Shown here piece by piece: positions 30,559-39,601 of a DNA stretch of 64,000 nucleotides. The first letter of the stretch is position 1, and every line of letters starts with the position of its first letter. The stretch spans positions 4,650,001-4,714,000 of the forward strand of contig NZ_JAUSXI010000001.1 of NCBI RefSeq assembly GCF_030815865.1, given 5' to 3'. Made by a program: the position numbers and the translations under genes. Below the pieces are notes generated by a model. The model was not told the origin of the DNA and made no database searches. It saw only the letters and a list, made by a program, of their open reading frames with translations. This DNA comes from Arthrobacter globiformis (GTDB taxonomy: Bacteria > Actinomycetota > Actinomycetes > Actinomycetales > Micrococcaceae).

Positions 30559-31734
30559 TCAGGGCTTAAGGACCACCTTGATGCAGCCGTCCTCTTTCTT
30601 CTGGAACTTTTCATAGAGGTCCGGAGCCTCAGCCAGCCCAGCGGTGTGGGTGACCAGATCCATCACGGCCAGCGGATCGGCGTCGTCCTCCACCAGCGGA
30701 AGCAGCTCATCCGTCCACCGGCGGACGTTGCACTGTCCCATCCGTACCTGGATCTGTTTGTCGAACATGGTGAGCAGCGGCATGGGACTGGCCGTGCCGC
30801 CGTAGACACCGCTCAGGGAAAGCGTGCCGCCGCGGCGGACCGCGTTAATGGCCGTGTGCAGCACCGCAAGGCGGTCGACGCCGGCGGTTTCCATGGCCTT
30901 CTGCGCCACCTTGTCGGGGAGGAGGCCCAGTGCCTGGTGGGCGAAGCCCGCCACCGGCGAGCCGTGCGCCTCCATGCCGACGGCGTCCACCACGGCGTCC
31001 GGTCCCCTCCCACCGGTCATCTCGCGCAGCTCGTCTGCAATGCCCTTGGAATAGTCCAGCACCTCGACGCCGTGGCGCGCGGCCATCTCGCGGCGTTCCG
31101 GAACCGGATCAATGCCGATCACCCGCTGGCCGAAGTAGGTGCCGATCCGGGAGGAAAACTGCCCCACCGGGCCGAGCCCGAAGACCGCCAGCGTCCCGCC
31201 GGCCGGAGCATCGGCGTATTTCACCGCCTGCCAGGCAGTGGGAAGAATGTCCGAGAGGAACAGGTAACGCTCGTCCGGCAACTCCTGTCCCACTTTGACG
31301 GGGCCGTAGTCGGCGAACGGCACCCGCAGGTACTCCGCCTGGCCGCCGGGAACGGAGCCGTACAGCTCCGAGTATCCGAATATCGCACATCCCGAATTCT
31401 TTGCCCGGACCTGGCTGGTTTCGCACTGCGACTGCAGGCCCTGCGAGCACATGTAACAGTGGCCGCAGGAAATGTTGAAGGGAATGACCACGCGGTCGCC
31501 CTTGGCCAGGTTGGTGACGGCGCTCCCCACCTCTTCCACGATGCCCATGGGTTCGTGACCCAGCACATCGTCCTTGTGCATGTAGGGGCCCAGCACCTCG
31601 TACAAGTGAAGGTCCGAGCCGCAGATCGCCGACGACGTGATCCTTACGATCGCATCCGTGGGCTCCTGGATAACGGGATCCGGTACTTCCTTCACGCTCA
31701 CCGAGCGCTTGCCCTGCCAAGTCAGTGCCTTCAA
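30559..31734 (-). CDS. Zinc-dependent alcohol dehydrogenase (MDR family)
   Basis: The 391-residue medium-chain dehydrogenase has the catalytic zinc site (ICGSDLHLYE, GHEPMGIVEEVG) and the structural zinc cysteines in NISCGHCYMCSQGLQSQC. The Rossmann motif is LAVFGLGPVGQF. It resembles the formaldehyde/glutathione-independent dehydrogenase-like branch common in actinobacteria. TTG at 31734 is the preferred start because GGAAGG lies 7 bases upstream and it gives the family start KALTWQGKR. GTG at 31758 would add eight residues without a good ribosome site. Upstream lies a 197-base AT-rich spacer with no gene, containing ATGCTTATC and GATAAGCAT-like inverted pieces near 31808-31850. Confidence 0.9.
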   Translation of the reverse strand: MKALTWQGKRSVSVKEVPDPVIQEPTDAIVRITSSAICGSDLHLYEVLGPYMHKDDVLGHEPMGIVEEVGSAVTNLAKGDRVVIPFNISCGHCYMCSQGLQSQCETSQVRAKNSGCAIFGYSELYGSVPGGQAEYLRVPFADYGPVKVGQELPDERYLFLSDILPTAWQAVKYADAPAGGTLAVFGLGPVGQFSSRIGTYFGQRVIGIDPVPERREMAARHGVEVLDYSKGIADELREMTGGRGPDAVVDAVGMEAHGSPVAGFAHQALGLLPDKVAQKAMETAGVDRLAVLHTAINAVRRGGTLSLSGVYGGTASPMPLLTMFDKQIQVRMGQCNVRRWTDELLPLVEDDADPLAVMDLVTHTAGLAEAPDLYEKFQKKEDGCIKVVLKP

Positions 31735-31931
31735 TGGAGTGCCTTCCTGTAGCTGCACGTCGCGTTCTTTCGACCGTAGCCGGATCCGGCTCCGATGTGA
31801 AGGTCAGTATGCTTATCAATTTTTTGGGGATTCAAAGGCAGAAGGTAAGCATCCTTGCTTTTCTCTTGTTTCGGCCAAGGATCGCTCCTAGCGTAGGAAC
31901 TGTTCCCGCCCCCCAAGGAAAGGCGCCCGTC

Positions 31932-32219
31932 ATGTCGCTCTACCAGCCCGAACCCGTGGAAATCTCCACGCGAATGCGCCCCGGTGAGTGGACGGAGGCC
32001 AGCCTCGAGGAGCTGGTCACCACCTACCAGGCGAAAATCCTCGCCATGGGCGCGACGATTTCCGAGGTGGTCACCGAGGTGGTCCGAAACGACGACGGCT
32101 CCGTGGCGGTTGCAGTGTCCTGGAACAAGGGGGCCTACGCCGACGAGCCCAAGGGCGGCGGGTTCACAAACACCGAGTCCACCAACACCGGTTCCAGTGT
32201 GGACACGGCCGAGGCCTGA
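31932..32219 (+). CDS. Hypothetical protein, 95 residues
   Basis: The protein begins MSLYQPEPVEISTRMRPGEW at ATG 31932 after AAGGAAAGG and is acidic and hydrophilic, ending in a threonine- and serine-rich tail. A central EVVTEVVRNDDGSVAVAVSW beta-strand-like stretch follows a helix. There is no signal peptide or membrane segment. I do not recognise a family. It is divergent from the alcohol dehydrogenase and convergent with the HAD hydrolase, whose stop lies 30 bases away. Confidence 0.6.
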   Translation: MSLYQPEPVEISTRMRPGEWTEASLEELVTTYQAKILAMGATISEVVTEVVRNDDGSVAVAVSWNKGAYADEPKGGGFTNTESTNTGSSVDTAEA

Positions 32220-32249
32220 CTGCGCACGGACGCTTCAAGCCCTGAAACC

Positions 32250-32969
32250 CTAGCCGGCCAGCAACTTTCCAATCGCGCTGCGGCCCAGGTTGTCCAGCAG
32301 TTCCCTCGGGTCGGCGTAGACCTCGACGGCGCCCGCCTCGCGGAGTTCCGCCTCGCTGGTGCCGCCGCAGGTGAGCGCGACGGTGGGGATGCCGAGCCTG
32401 CTGGCCGCCATGACATCCCACACAGCGTCCCCCACATACACGGCTCCGGAGGCCTCAATCCCCACAGCCTCCAGCGCCGCCACCAGGATGTCCGGCTCAG
32501 GTTTGCTGTTTTCGGCGTCGTTGGAGCTCGTCGCTGCGTGGATGAAGTCATCCGCCGACAGGGCCGCACGCAGCGCCCCGAGATCCTGCTCCCGCGCAGA
32601 CGAGGCCAGGGCCACCGCCAGTCCGTTCTCACTGCACTTGGCCAGCAGGTCCCGGGCCCCGTCGAAGGCGCGGAGCGACGGCCAGTACGTGCCGAAGATC
32701 CCCGAATGCGCAGACAGAACATCCTCGTCCACGTCCTTGTTCCGGGAGTCCGGTAGCAGGTGGTCCACCAGTCGGGCGCCACCCATTCCCACGCAGCGGT
32801 GGATCCGGGCCATGGGCACATCGAAACCTGACTGGCGGAACGCCTGCCACCACGCGAGCGTGTGGATATAGGCGGAGTCGATCAGCGTGCCGTCAACGTC
32901 GAACAGGACACCCTTCTCCCTCCGCTGCCCTGGTGACAACTGATTCTCCGCCTCTTTCCCCTCTGACAC
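32250..32969 (-). CDS. HAD family hydrolase, beta-phosphoglucomutase-like
   Basis: The 239-residue protein has all haloacid-dehalogenase motifs: FDVDGTLID (nucleophile D24 and acid D26), LASSAREQD, SKPEPD with the lysine, and YVGDAVWDVMAA. The helical cap lies between the first two motifs, as in phosphoglycolate-phosphatase and beta-phosphoglucomutase-like enzymes. It would hydrolyse a small phosphate ester. GTG 32969 is the start, with GAGG overlapping the stop of the DUF1508 gene upstream. The two genes are therefore translationally coupled. Confidence 0.87.
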   Translation of the reverse strand: MSEGKEAENQLSPGQRREKGVLFDVDGTLIDSAYIHTLAWWQAFRQSGFDVPMARIHRCVGMGGARLVDHLLPDSRNKDVDEDVLSAHSGIFGTYWPSLRAFDGARDLLAKCSENGLAVALASSAREQDLGALRAALSADDFIHAATSSNDAENSKPEPDILVAALEAVGIEASGAVYVGDAVWDVMAASRLGIPTVALTCGGTSEAELREAGAVEVYADPRELLDNLGRSAIGKLLAG

Positions 32970-32978
32970 TCCAGGACC

Positions 32979-33296
32979 TCAGCGCTCGGCCAGCAAGGGG
33001 GATGGCACCCGGTGCGGTGCAGTCCTCGGGGACCCGTAACCGACAGCAACCGTGGACTTCAGCGACTGCCTTGCCGGTTTGCCATGACGCTTCTGGACGG
33101 GGCGCTTCACAGCATCCTTGCAGCAGTCGCGGATTAGGCCCGTACCGGCAATCTCCCTGGCTTGGGCAACCCCGGCAACTGCTGCGCGCTTCGTCGGGAA
33201 GGTGACGGACACCGCCATCAGCGCCCCTGTTCCGTCCAGCAGCCGGATCCTGTAACCGCCGTCGGGAGCGTCCACCAACTCGAAATATCCAGCCAT
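32979..33296 (-). CDS. DUF1508 (YegP-like) protein with basic tail
   Basis: This 105-residue protein has one YegP-like unit (YFELVDAPDGGYRIRLLDG, then VAQAREIAGTGL) followed by a basic extension rich in lysine, arginine and proline. It is the longer paralogue of the protein at 6332-6517. ATG 33296 has GGAGGAGGG upstream. The HAD gene follows after 9 bases. A 16-bp palindrome at 33334-33349 lies in its promoter region. The function of the domain is unknown. Confidence 0.75.
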   Translation of the reverse strand: MAGYFELVDAPDGGYRIRLLDGTGALMAVSVTFPTKRAAVAGVAQAREIAGTGLIRDCCKDAVKRPVQKRHGKPARQSLKSTVAVGYGSPRTAPHRVPSPLLAER

Positions 33297-33333
33297 TTGG
33301 CCCTCCTCCTTCTTCACCCTTCGGTGAGGTGTT

Positions 33334-33349
33334 AGTAAGTATACTTACT
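33334..33349. promoter_or_regulatory. Perfect 16-bp palindrome overlapping a TATACT -10 element
   Basis: AGTAAGTATACTTACT is a perfect dyad centred 45 bases upstream of the DUF1508 start. On the minus strand its centre contains TATACT, a good -10 hexamer. A repressor bound here would block the promoter of the DUF1508-HAD pair. Confidence 0.55.
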
Positions 33350-33403
33350 TAGGCGCCGAAGGTGAGAGGTGTCACCCAATTTTGAGCGGAACCGCGTTGC
33401 CCG

Positions 33404-35209
33404 TCACCCGGTACCGGCCTTCGACGGCAGCGGCTTATCGCTGCGGTGGGACCGGCTTTGATTCAGTTCCAGGGCACTGGTCACCAGTGCGAAATGGCTG
33501 AATGCCTGAGGCGTGTTTCCGAGGTGCCGCGCACTTTGGACGCCCCATTCCTCACTCAGCAGGCCGACGTCGTTACGCAGGGACAGCAACCGCTCGAACA
33601 ATTCCGTGGCCTCCCTGCGCCGGCCGGCTCCGAGCAGCGCCTCCACGAGCCAGAAGGAACAGGCGAGGAACACCCCCTCGCCCCCCGGCAGTCCGTCGTC
33701 GCTCTCCTGGGGCCGGTACCGGAGCACGAACCCGTCCTCCGTCAGTTCACGCTGGATGGCGTCGATGGTGCCGAGCACCCGGGGATCATCGGGCGGGAGG
33801 AAACCCACGCGGGGAATGAGGAGCAGGCTGGCATCGAGTTCTGGCCGGCCATAGCTCTGCGTAAAGGTGTTCCGGCCGGGGTCGAAACCGTTCGCCATGA
33901 CCTCGGCGTGGATGGTGTCGCGGAGCGCCTCCCAGCGGTCCGCCGGACCGGGAAGCCCAGAATCCCTGACCCCTTTGACCATCCGGTCCGCCGCCACCCA
34001 TGCCATCACCTTGGAATGGGTGAAATGGCGGCGCGGACCGCGCATCTCCCACAGCCCGTTGTCCGGCTGGTCCCAGGCGCCTTCGAGGTATTCCATCAAC
34101 GCCACCTGAACGTCCCAGGCTTCGTCCGTGTGCTTCAGCAGCGAGTTGCGGGTCAGGGCAAGGCAGTCCAGCACTTCGCCCCATACATCAAGCTGCAGCT
34201 GGCCGGCGGCAGCGTTGCCTATCCTGACCGGTGCCGAATTCTCATAGCCGGACAGCCAGGGCAGTTCCAGCTCCGGCAACCTGCGTTCACCGTGGATTCC
34301 GTACATGATCTGCAGGTCGGCCGGGTCGCCTGCCACGGCGCGCAGCAGCCAGTCGCGCCAGGCCGCCGCCTCGGAGGTGTAGCCTGCGGCCAGCAGTGCC
34401 TGCAGCGTCAGGGTGGCATCGCGGAGCCAGCAGAAGCGGTAGTCCCAGTTCCGCGGCCCGCCCAACTGTTCCGGCAGTGACGTGGTCACGGCCGCAACGA
34501 TCCCTCCAGTGGGCGCGTAGGTAAGGGCCTTGAGGGTAATCAGCGAGCGCTGCACGGCGTCCTTGTACGGCCCGGTTACGTTGCACTTATCCGTCCATTC
34601 CCGCCAGAACCGTTCGGTGGAGTCCAGGACTTCGTCGGCGTCCACGGACCGGGGCCGGCGGAACTGGCTCGGCGCCCACGTCAGCACGAACGGCACCCGT
34701 TCGCCGGCCTTCACGATGAAGTCGCTGACGGTGCGCATGCGTTCGCCGCGCAGCGGGGCAGTGGTCACCAGGTAGGCAGAATCAGGACCGGCGATGGCGT
34801 GGAGACCGTGGCTGTCCCGGCGCACCCACGGCATGATGTGGCCGTAGTCGAAGCGCAGGGCCAGTTCGCCTCTCATCCGGACATGTCCGTGCAGCCCCAC
34901 CACAATGCGCACGATGTCCGCCACCTCGTCGCGGGGCGGCATGAAGTCGATAACCCGGACGGCGCCCTCGTCGGTTTCCCACTCGGTTTCCAGGATGAGG
35001 GTGTGCCGACGGTAGCGGCGCCGCGTGCAGCCGCCCCCGGCTGCCGGGGCGAGGAGCCAGCGGCCGGCTTCGGGAGTGTCCAGGAGCGCATTGAAGCAGG
35101 CCGGCGAATCGAACCGCGGCAGGCACAGCCAGTCAATCGAACCTTCGGTGCTGACCAGGGCCGCGGTGTGCAGATCTCCGACCACCGCATAATCCTCGAT
35201 GCGTACCAT
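33404..35209 (-). CDS. Glycoside hydrolase family 15 protein (glucoamylase/trehalase-like)
   Basis: The 601-residue protein has the two-part GH15 layout: an N-terminal beta domain (IEDYAVVGDLHTAALVSTEGSIDWLCLPRFDS) and an alpha/alpha barrel. The barrel has GPRNWDYRFCWLRDATLTLQ, QLDVWGEVLD and a late EGVFLACSFWLVEALL. Bacterial members hydrolyse alpha-glucosidic bonds, including trehalose in actinobacteria. There is no signal peptide, so it acts in the cytoplasm. The start is ATG 35209, giving VRIEDYAVV. It is divergent from the GAF-ANTAR gene. The stretch 33350-33403 downstream holds nothing notable. Confidence 0.9.
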   Translation of the reverse strand: MVRIEDYAVVGDLHTAALVSTEGSIDWLCLPRFDSPACFNALLDTPEAGRWLLAPAAGGGCTRRRYRRHTLILETEWETDEGAVRVIDFMPPRDEVADIVRIVVGLHGHVRMRGELALRFDYGHIMPWVRRDSHGLHAIAGPDSAYLVTTAPLRGERMRTVSDFIVKAGERVPFVLTWAPSQFRRPRSVDADEVLDSTERFWREWTDKCNVTGPYKDAVQRSLITLKALTYAPTGGIVAAVTTSLPEQLGGPRNWDYRFCWLRDATLTLQALLAAGYTSEAAAWRDWLLRAVAGDPADLQIMYGIHGERRLPELELPWLSGYENSAPVRIGNAAAGQLQLDVWGEVLDCLALTRNSLLKHTDEAWDVQVALMEYLEGAWDQPDNGLWEMRGPRRHFTHSKVMAWVAADRMVKGVRDSGLPGPADRWEALRDTIHAEVMANGFDPGRNTFTQSYGRPELDASLLLIPRVGFLPPDDPRVLGTIDAIQRELTEDGFVLRYRPQESDDGLPGGEGVFLACSFWLVEALLGAGRRREATELFERLLSLRNDVGLLSEEWGVQSARHLGNTPQAFSHFALVTSALELNQSRSHRSDKPLPSKAGTG

Positions 35210-35345
35210 GCCCTTACAGTGCCACAGCAGGCCCCGCGGCACGAGGGGCGGCCGGGTGTAGCCTGAAGTTAGGCGGAGCGGCCGCCCGAAGCCTTGCCTC
35301 GTTATCCCGGTGCTGCCGGGTTAAAGGGCGGAAGTGGAGCCTTGC

Positions 35346-36080
35346 GTGAATACTCGCCTGAATGAAGTTAACGTGGTGGGGCACGTCCAGGACATGTTGC
35401 TGGACACGCAGGACGTCCAGGATTTCCTTGACGAGTTGGCACGGTTCTCTGCGGAGAGCATGTCGGGGCCACGCGGCCCGATCTATTGCGGCATCACCCT
35501 CCTGCGGCACCGTTCGGCGGCCACCGTGGCAAGCAGCAGCGAGCACGCCCAGGCGGTTGACGAGATCCAGTACCAGTTTCGCGACGGCCCCTGCCTCCGC
35601 TCCTGCCGGGAGGGTGTCCTGGTCCACGTTCCGGACTTCGCACTCGATTCGGAGTTTCCGGATTACAACGTCACCGTGCTGAAGAACGGCATCCGTTCGG
35701 TTTTGGCGGTCCCCTTCGAGCTGCCCGGCGCCGACGCGCGGGCGGGACTCAACCTGTACTCCGGGAAGCCGAATGTCTTTGACGCAGCTGCCGTGGAGAG
35801 CGCCGTCAGCTACGTACGGCAGGCCTCCAAAGGCCTCCGTCTCGCGGTCCTCCTGGCCCAGCGCACCGACAACGCCGCCAATCTGAGGAAGGCGATCGAG
35901 TCGCGGACCATCATTGATACGGCCGTCGGGATCATCATCGCGCAGAACCGCTGCAGCCAAGAGGACGCCATCAACCTCATCAAGTCGGCGTCCAGCACGC
36001 GCAACCTGAAGCTGCGCGACGTCGCTGCTGCCATCGTGGAGTCTGCCGGCGGCGGCCCCGTAGCCACCCACTTCGAGTGA
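35346..36080 (+). CDS. GAF and ANTAR domain protein, putative RNA-binding antiterminator
   Basis: The 244-residue protein carries a GAF sensor domain (residues about 20-165) and a C-terminal ANTAR domain. The ANTAR signature is visible in LRKAIESRTIIDTAVGIIIAQNRCSQEDAINLIKSASS. ANTAR proteins bind paired RNA hairpins and prevent termination. The ligand of this GAF domain is unknown. GTG 35346 has GGAG six bases upstream; GTG 35334 is an alternative. A close paralogue lies at 48493-49236. A DUF72 gene follows after 10 bases and probably shares its transcript. Confidence 0.88.
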   Translation: MNTRLNEVNVVGHVQDMLLDTQDVQDFLDELARFSAESMSGPRGPIYCGITLLRHRSAATVASSSEHAQAVDEIQYQFRDGPCLRSCREGVLVHVPDFALDSEFPDYNVTVLKNGIRSVLAVPFELPGADARAGLNLYSGKPNVFDAAAVESAVSYVRQASKGLRLAVLLAQRTDNAANLRKAIESRTIIDTAVGIIIAQNRCSQEDAINLIKSASSTRNLKLRDVAAAIVESAGGGPVATHFE

Positions 36081-36090
36081 CGTCCCACGG

Positions 36091-36828
36091 GTGAACATCC
36101 ACATCGGAACGTCCGGCTGGAGCTACGACCACTGGGAAAATGTGCTGTACCCGCCGGGGCTTCCAACCCGTGACCGGCTGCAGCACTACGTTGCACGGTT
36201 CAGCACAGTGGAGCTTAACGCCAGCTTCTACCGCTGGCCGCGGGACACCACGTTCGCCGGCTGGCGGACCAGGCTGCCGGCCGGTTTTGCCCTGTCCGTC
36301 AAAGCCCCGCGCGGCCTCACGCACGGCAAGAAGCTGTACGGTCCCGAAGTCTGGATCGAACGGATCTCGCGGTGCTGGCACGAACTCGGCGACAAGCGCG
36401 CCGTGCTGCTGGTCCAGCTTCCGCCCGGCATGGCGAGGGATGACGCCCGTCTGGGCTATTTCCTCGGTGCCATGCCCGAGTGGATCCGGGTGGCCGTGGA
36501 ATTCCGCCATCCGAGCTGGGAGCAGCCGGAGGTGTACGGGCTGCTGGAACGGCACGGGGCCGCGTACACCGTCATGAGCGGCGCCAGCCTGCCCTGCAAC
36601 CTGCAGGCGACCGCCCCGTTCGTCTACGTCAGGCTGCACGGGCCCGACCACCAGCACCTGTACGGCGGCTCCTACTCGGACGAGGAGCTGGGCTGGTGGG
36701 CGGACAGGATCCGGGAGTGGCGCAGCTCCGGACGGGAAGTCTTCGCGTATTTCAACAACGACGGCGGGGGCAACGCCGTGCGTAACGCCGCCACCCTGCG
36801 CGGCATGCTGGGAGACGGCAGCGAGTAA
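36091..36828 (+). CDS. DUF72 family protein (YecE-like)
   Basis: The 245-residue TIM-barrel protein starts IHIGTSGWSYDHWENVLYPP and has FSTVELNASFYRWP, FALSVKAPRGLTH and EVFAYFNNDGGGNAV, all typical of DUF72. The biochemical role of the family is not established. GTG 36091 lies 10 bases after the GAF-ANTAR stop. An App1 phosphatase gene follows 52 bases downstream in the same direction. Confidence 0.88.
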   Translation: MNIHIGTSGWSYDHWENVLYPPGLPTRDRLQHYVARFSTVELNASFYRWPRDTTFAGWRTRLPAGFALSVKAPRGLTHGKKLYGPEVWIERISRCWHELGDKRAVLLVQLPPGMARDDARLGYFLGAMPEWIRVAVEFRHPSWEQPEVYGLLERHGAAYTVMSGASLPCNLQATAPFVYVRLHGPDHQHLYGGSYSDEELGWWADRIREWRSSGREVFAYFNNDGGGNAVRNAATLRGMLGDGSE

Positions 36829-36880
36829 CAGAGCGCAGGCGGGCAGCCCATGGGCGCCTGCCCTGTGGCAGAGTGAAGGC

Positions 36881-37954
36881 ATGGACATGGCGTCACAGGA
36901 ATCACCGTTGTCAGGGGCGAGTCTGTCAGGGACGCGCGCCTTCCGCCTGGCCCACCGGCTCTCGGATGCGATCAATACGACGCGCCTGAAGGCCGCCCGC
37001 CGCTGGAAGTTCGAGCCCAAGACCATCGCCTACCAGGGTTACGGCTCCACGGAGTGGGTCCGGGTCCTGGGCAGGGTGGTGCTGGCCAGCAAGCCCGTGC
37101 CCGGAAGCCGCGCGGACCATGCCGCCCGGAACGGCACGGAGAATGTGCGGGGCTGGCGTGCCTTCACCAGCGTTCCCATTCCCGGCTCCGAGGTGGAGAT
37201 CGAGATCGGCGGAACAGTCACAAAGGTCAAGGCAGACCGCGGCGGGCTGGTGGACATCGATATTCCCGTGTCCCTGGCCCCGGGCTGGCACACCGCCGTA
37301 CTTCACTCAGCGGGCACCGAACCCACGGAAGCCAGCATCTTTGTCATTGGCCCGGACACAAAGTTCGGCATTGTCTCCGACATTGACGACACCGTCATGG
37401 TGACGGCACTGCCCCGGCCGTTCCTGGCGCTCTGGAACACCTTTGTGCTGAGCGAGCGGGCCAGGATGGCTACCCCGGGGATGGCGGTGCTGCTGGACCG
37501 GCTCAATGTGGAGCATCCCGACGCGCCGGTCATCTACCTCTCAACGGGCCCTTGGAACGCTGCGCCCACCCTCGCAAGGTTCCTGACCCGGAACATGTAT
37601 CCGGCCGGCCCGCTGCTGCTGACGGACTGGGGGCTGACCCAGGACCGCTGGTTCCGCAGCGGCCAGGAGCACAAGCGCCGCAACCTCGAGCGGCTGGCGG
37701 CGGAGTTCCCGCACATGCGCTGGCTGCTGATTGGCGACAACGGGCAGCATGACGAGCAGATCTACTCGCAGTTCACACAGCACAACGCGGATAAGGTGGC
37801 GGCCATCGCCATCCGGCAGCTGTCCGTGAGCGAGGCAGTCTTCGCCGGCGGCCACTCCGAAGACGGGGACCACAGCGCCTCGACGGTGCCGTGGATCTAC
37901 TCCCCTGACGGGGCGGGCATGGCCCGCCAGCTCAGGGAGCTCGAACTGCTCTAG
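36881..37954 (+). CDS. App1 family phosphatidate phosphatase-like protein
   Basis: The 357-residue protein matches the DUF2183/App1 family, a HAD-like Mg-dependent phosphatase related to yeast phosphatidate phosphatase. It has IVSDIDDTVMVT near residue 165, YLSTGPWNAAPTL, and LLIGDNGQHDEQIY with the late acidic motif. The N-terminal 130 residues form a beta-rich domain. It probably dephosphorylates a lipid or inositol phosphate. Two ATG codons (36881 and 36887) can start it; GAAGG is slightly better spaced for the second. It converges on the GH1 gene with 12 bases between stops. Confidence 0.85.
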   Translation: MDMASQESPLSGASLSGTRAFRLAHRLSDAINTTRLKAARRWKFEPKTIAYQGYGSTEWVRVLGRVVLASKPVPGSRADHAARNGTENVRGWRAFTSVPIPGSEVEIEIGGTVTKVKADRGGLVDIDIPVSLAPGWHTAVLHSAGTEPTEASIFVIGPDTKFGIVSDIDDTVMVTALPRPFLALWNTFVLSERARMATPGMAVLLDRLNVEHPDAPVIYLSTGPWNAAPTLARFLTRNMYPAGPLLLTDWGLTQDRWFRSGQEHKRRNLERLAAEFPHMRWLLIGDNGQHDEQIYSQFTQHNADKVAAIAIRQLSVSEAVFAGGHSEDGDHSASTVPWIYSPDGAGMARQLRELELL

Positions 37955-37966
37955 AGCGCGAACTGC

Positions 37967-39535
37967 TTAGGCGACCGGCCCGCCGTCGGACGTTCCGCCG
38001 TCGGACATCCCTGCGTCTGTCAGCATTCCCTCAGTCACGGCTCCGTCCGGCCCTGCAGCCGCAGCCGCGACGGCGGCATCCGCGGACGCGGCCAGCTTCC
38101 GTTCCTCCTGGAGTTCCTGGAACCAGTAGAAGGAGGCCTTCGGCGTGCGCACCTGCGTCTCGAAATCCACGTGCACCAGGCCGAACGGCTGCTTGTAGCC
38201 GCCCGACCATTCGAAGTTGTCCATGAAGGACCAGACGTAATAGCCGCGCAGGTCGATCGCCTCGGCCTCGCCGCCGGGGGCCGTGGCACGGAGGGCGGTG
38301 CCGAGGTGGTCCGAGAGGTAGCGGAGCCGCCGCTCGTCGGGGATGAAGGTCTTATTGGTGGACTTGTCGAGGACCCTGATGTCCTCGAAGCTCGCCCCGC
38401 CCTCCGTGATGATCACGGGCGGAAGGTTCGGGTACCGTTCGGCCATCTCCTTGAGCGCCACGGCCATGTATTCCGGTTTCACGGGCCAGCCGTAGGCAGT
38501 GGTTTCGGTGTCCGGCCACGGTTCGATGTGCAGCGGGGCACCGGGCGTGGCGTCCTTGAGGTCATCCCCCATCGCCTCCGCCATCGCCGCCGGAACGGGG
38601 CTGTCTCCCCCGCCCGCCGCCACCCGGGTAGGCATGTAGTAGTTCATGCCGTAGAAATCCAGCGGCTGGGAGATGACGGCCATGTCCTCGTCCGGATGGT
38701 CGAAGGACGAGAAGAACTTCGCCGCCCGGACCAGGTCCGGATATTTTCCGGTGAGCACCGGGTCAGAGTAAAGCCGGTTCTGTGCCACATCCATGGCTCC
38801 GGCACTGATCCAGTCGAGGGGGTTACCCGAGTTGGGCACCACTGGCGAGTACACGTTGGTCATGCCGATTTCGCCGGGCACCTTGGCGGCCCGCAGGGCC
38901 TGAAGGGCGAGGCCGTGGCCCAGCAACTGGTGGTGCACGGTGGGCAGGCCGTTGGCGAGGTCGGCCTTTCCCGGGGAGTGCAGGCCCAAGGCATAGCCAT
39001 TGGTGGTCACGGTGGCGGGTTCGTTGATGGTGACCCAGCGCGCCACCCGGTCCCCGTACGCGGCCGCGGCGATGGCCGCGAACTCGCCCAGCCGGTAGGC
39101 GGTGTCGCGGTTGAGCCAGCCGCCGTCCTCATCAAGAGCCAGCGGCGTGTCCCAGTGGTAGAGCGTCACCATCGGCGAAATTCCGTTGGCCAGCAGCTCA
39201 TCCAGCAGCCGGTCATAGAAGTCCAGGCCGGCCCGGTTCACCGCTCCGCGGCCGTCCGGCTGGATCCGCGGCCATGCCAGCGAGAACCGGTAGGAATCGA
39301 TGCCCAGTTCCTTCATCAGGGCCACGTCCTGCGGCATGCGGTGGTAGTGGTCGCATGCCACGGCGGGGCTGTGGTCGTCCACGATCGTCCCTGGCTTGGC
39401 GGCAAAGACGTCCCAGCCGGCGGGTCCGCGGCCGTCCTCGTCTAGAGCCCCTTCAATCTGGAACGCGGCTGTAGCCACCCCCAGGGTGAATCCCGTTGGA
39501 ACCATGGCGGCCAATTCTTTGGCGGAAGGATGCAT
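37967..39535 (-). CDS. Glycoside hydrolase family 1 beta-glucosidase
   Basis: The 522-residue TIM-barrel enzyme has the acid/base glutamate in WVTINEPATV and the nucleophile in VIITEGGASFED, where the usual TENG is TEGG. Substrate-binding FQIEGALDEDGRG and WSFMDNFEWSGGY are also present. It would hydrolyse beta-glucosides in the cytoplasm, as no signal peptide is seen. The C-terminal 50 residues beyond the barrel are alanine-rich, then repeat SDGGTSDGGP. Such a tail is unusual and may be disordered. The start is ATG 39535. Confidence 0.92.
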   Translation of the reverse strand: MHPSAKELAAMVPTGFTLGVATAAFQIEGALDEDGRGPAGWDVFAAKPGTIVDDHSPAVACDHYHRMPQDVALMKELGIDSYRFSLAWPRIQPDGRGAVNRAGLDFYDRLLDELLANGISPMVTLYHWDTPLALDEDGGWLNRDTAYRLGEFAAIAAAAYGDRVARWVTINEPATVTTNGYALGLHSPGKADLANGLPTVHHQLLGHGLALQALRAAKVPGEIGMTNVYSPVVPNSGNPLDWISAGAMDVAQNRLYSDPVLTGKYPDLVRAAKFFSSFDHPDEDMAVISQPLDFYGMNYYMPTRVAAGGGDSPVPAAMAEAMGDDLKDATPGAPLHIEPWPDTETTAYGWPVKPEYMAVALKEMAERYPNLPPVIITEGGASFEDIRVLDKSTNKTFIPDERRLRYLSDHLGTALRATAPGGEAEAIDLRGYYVWSFMDNFEWSGGYKQPFGLVHVDFETQVRTPKASFYWFQELQEERKLAASADAAVAAAAAGPDGAVTEGMLTDAGMSDGGTSDGGPVA

Positions 39536-39601
39536 CGCTGGACCTCTGTGACGTTGTGAAAGGCCCGTAGGCCGAAACTTCAGATTGCCGGAGTCTACCG
39601 C

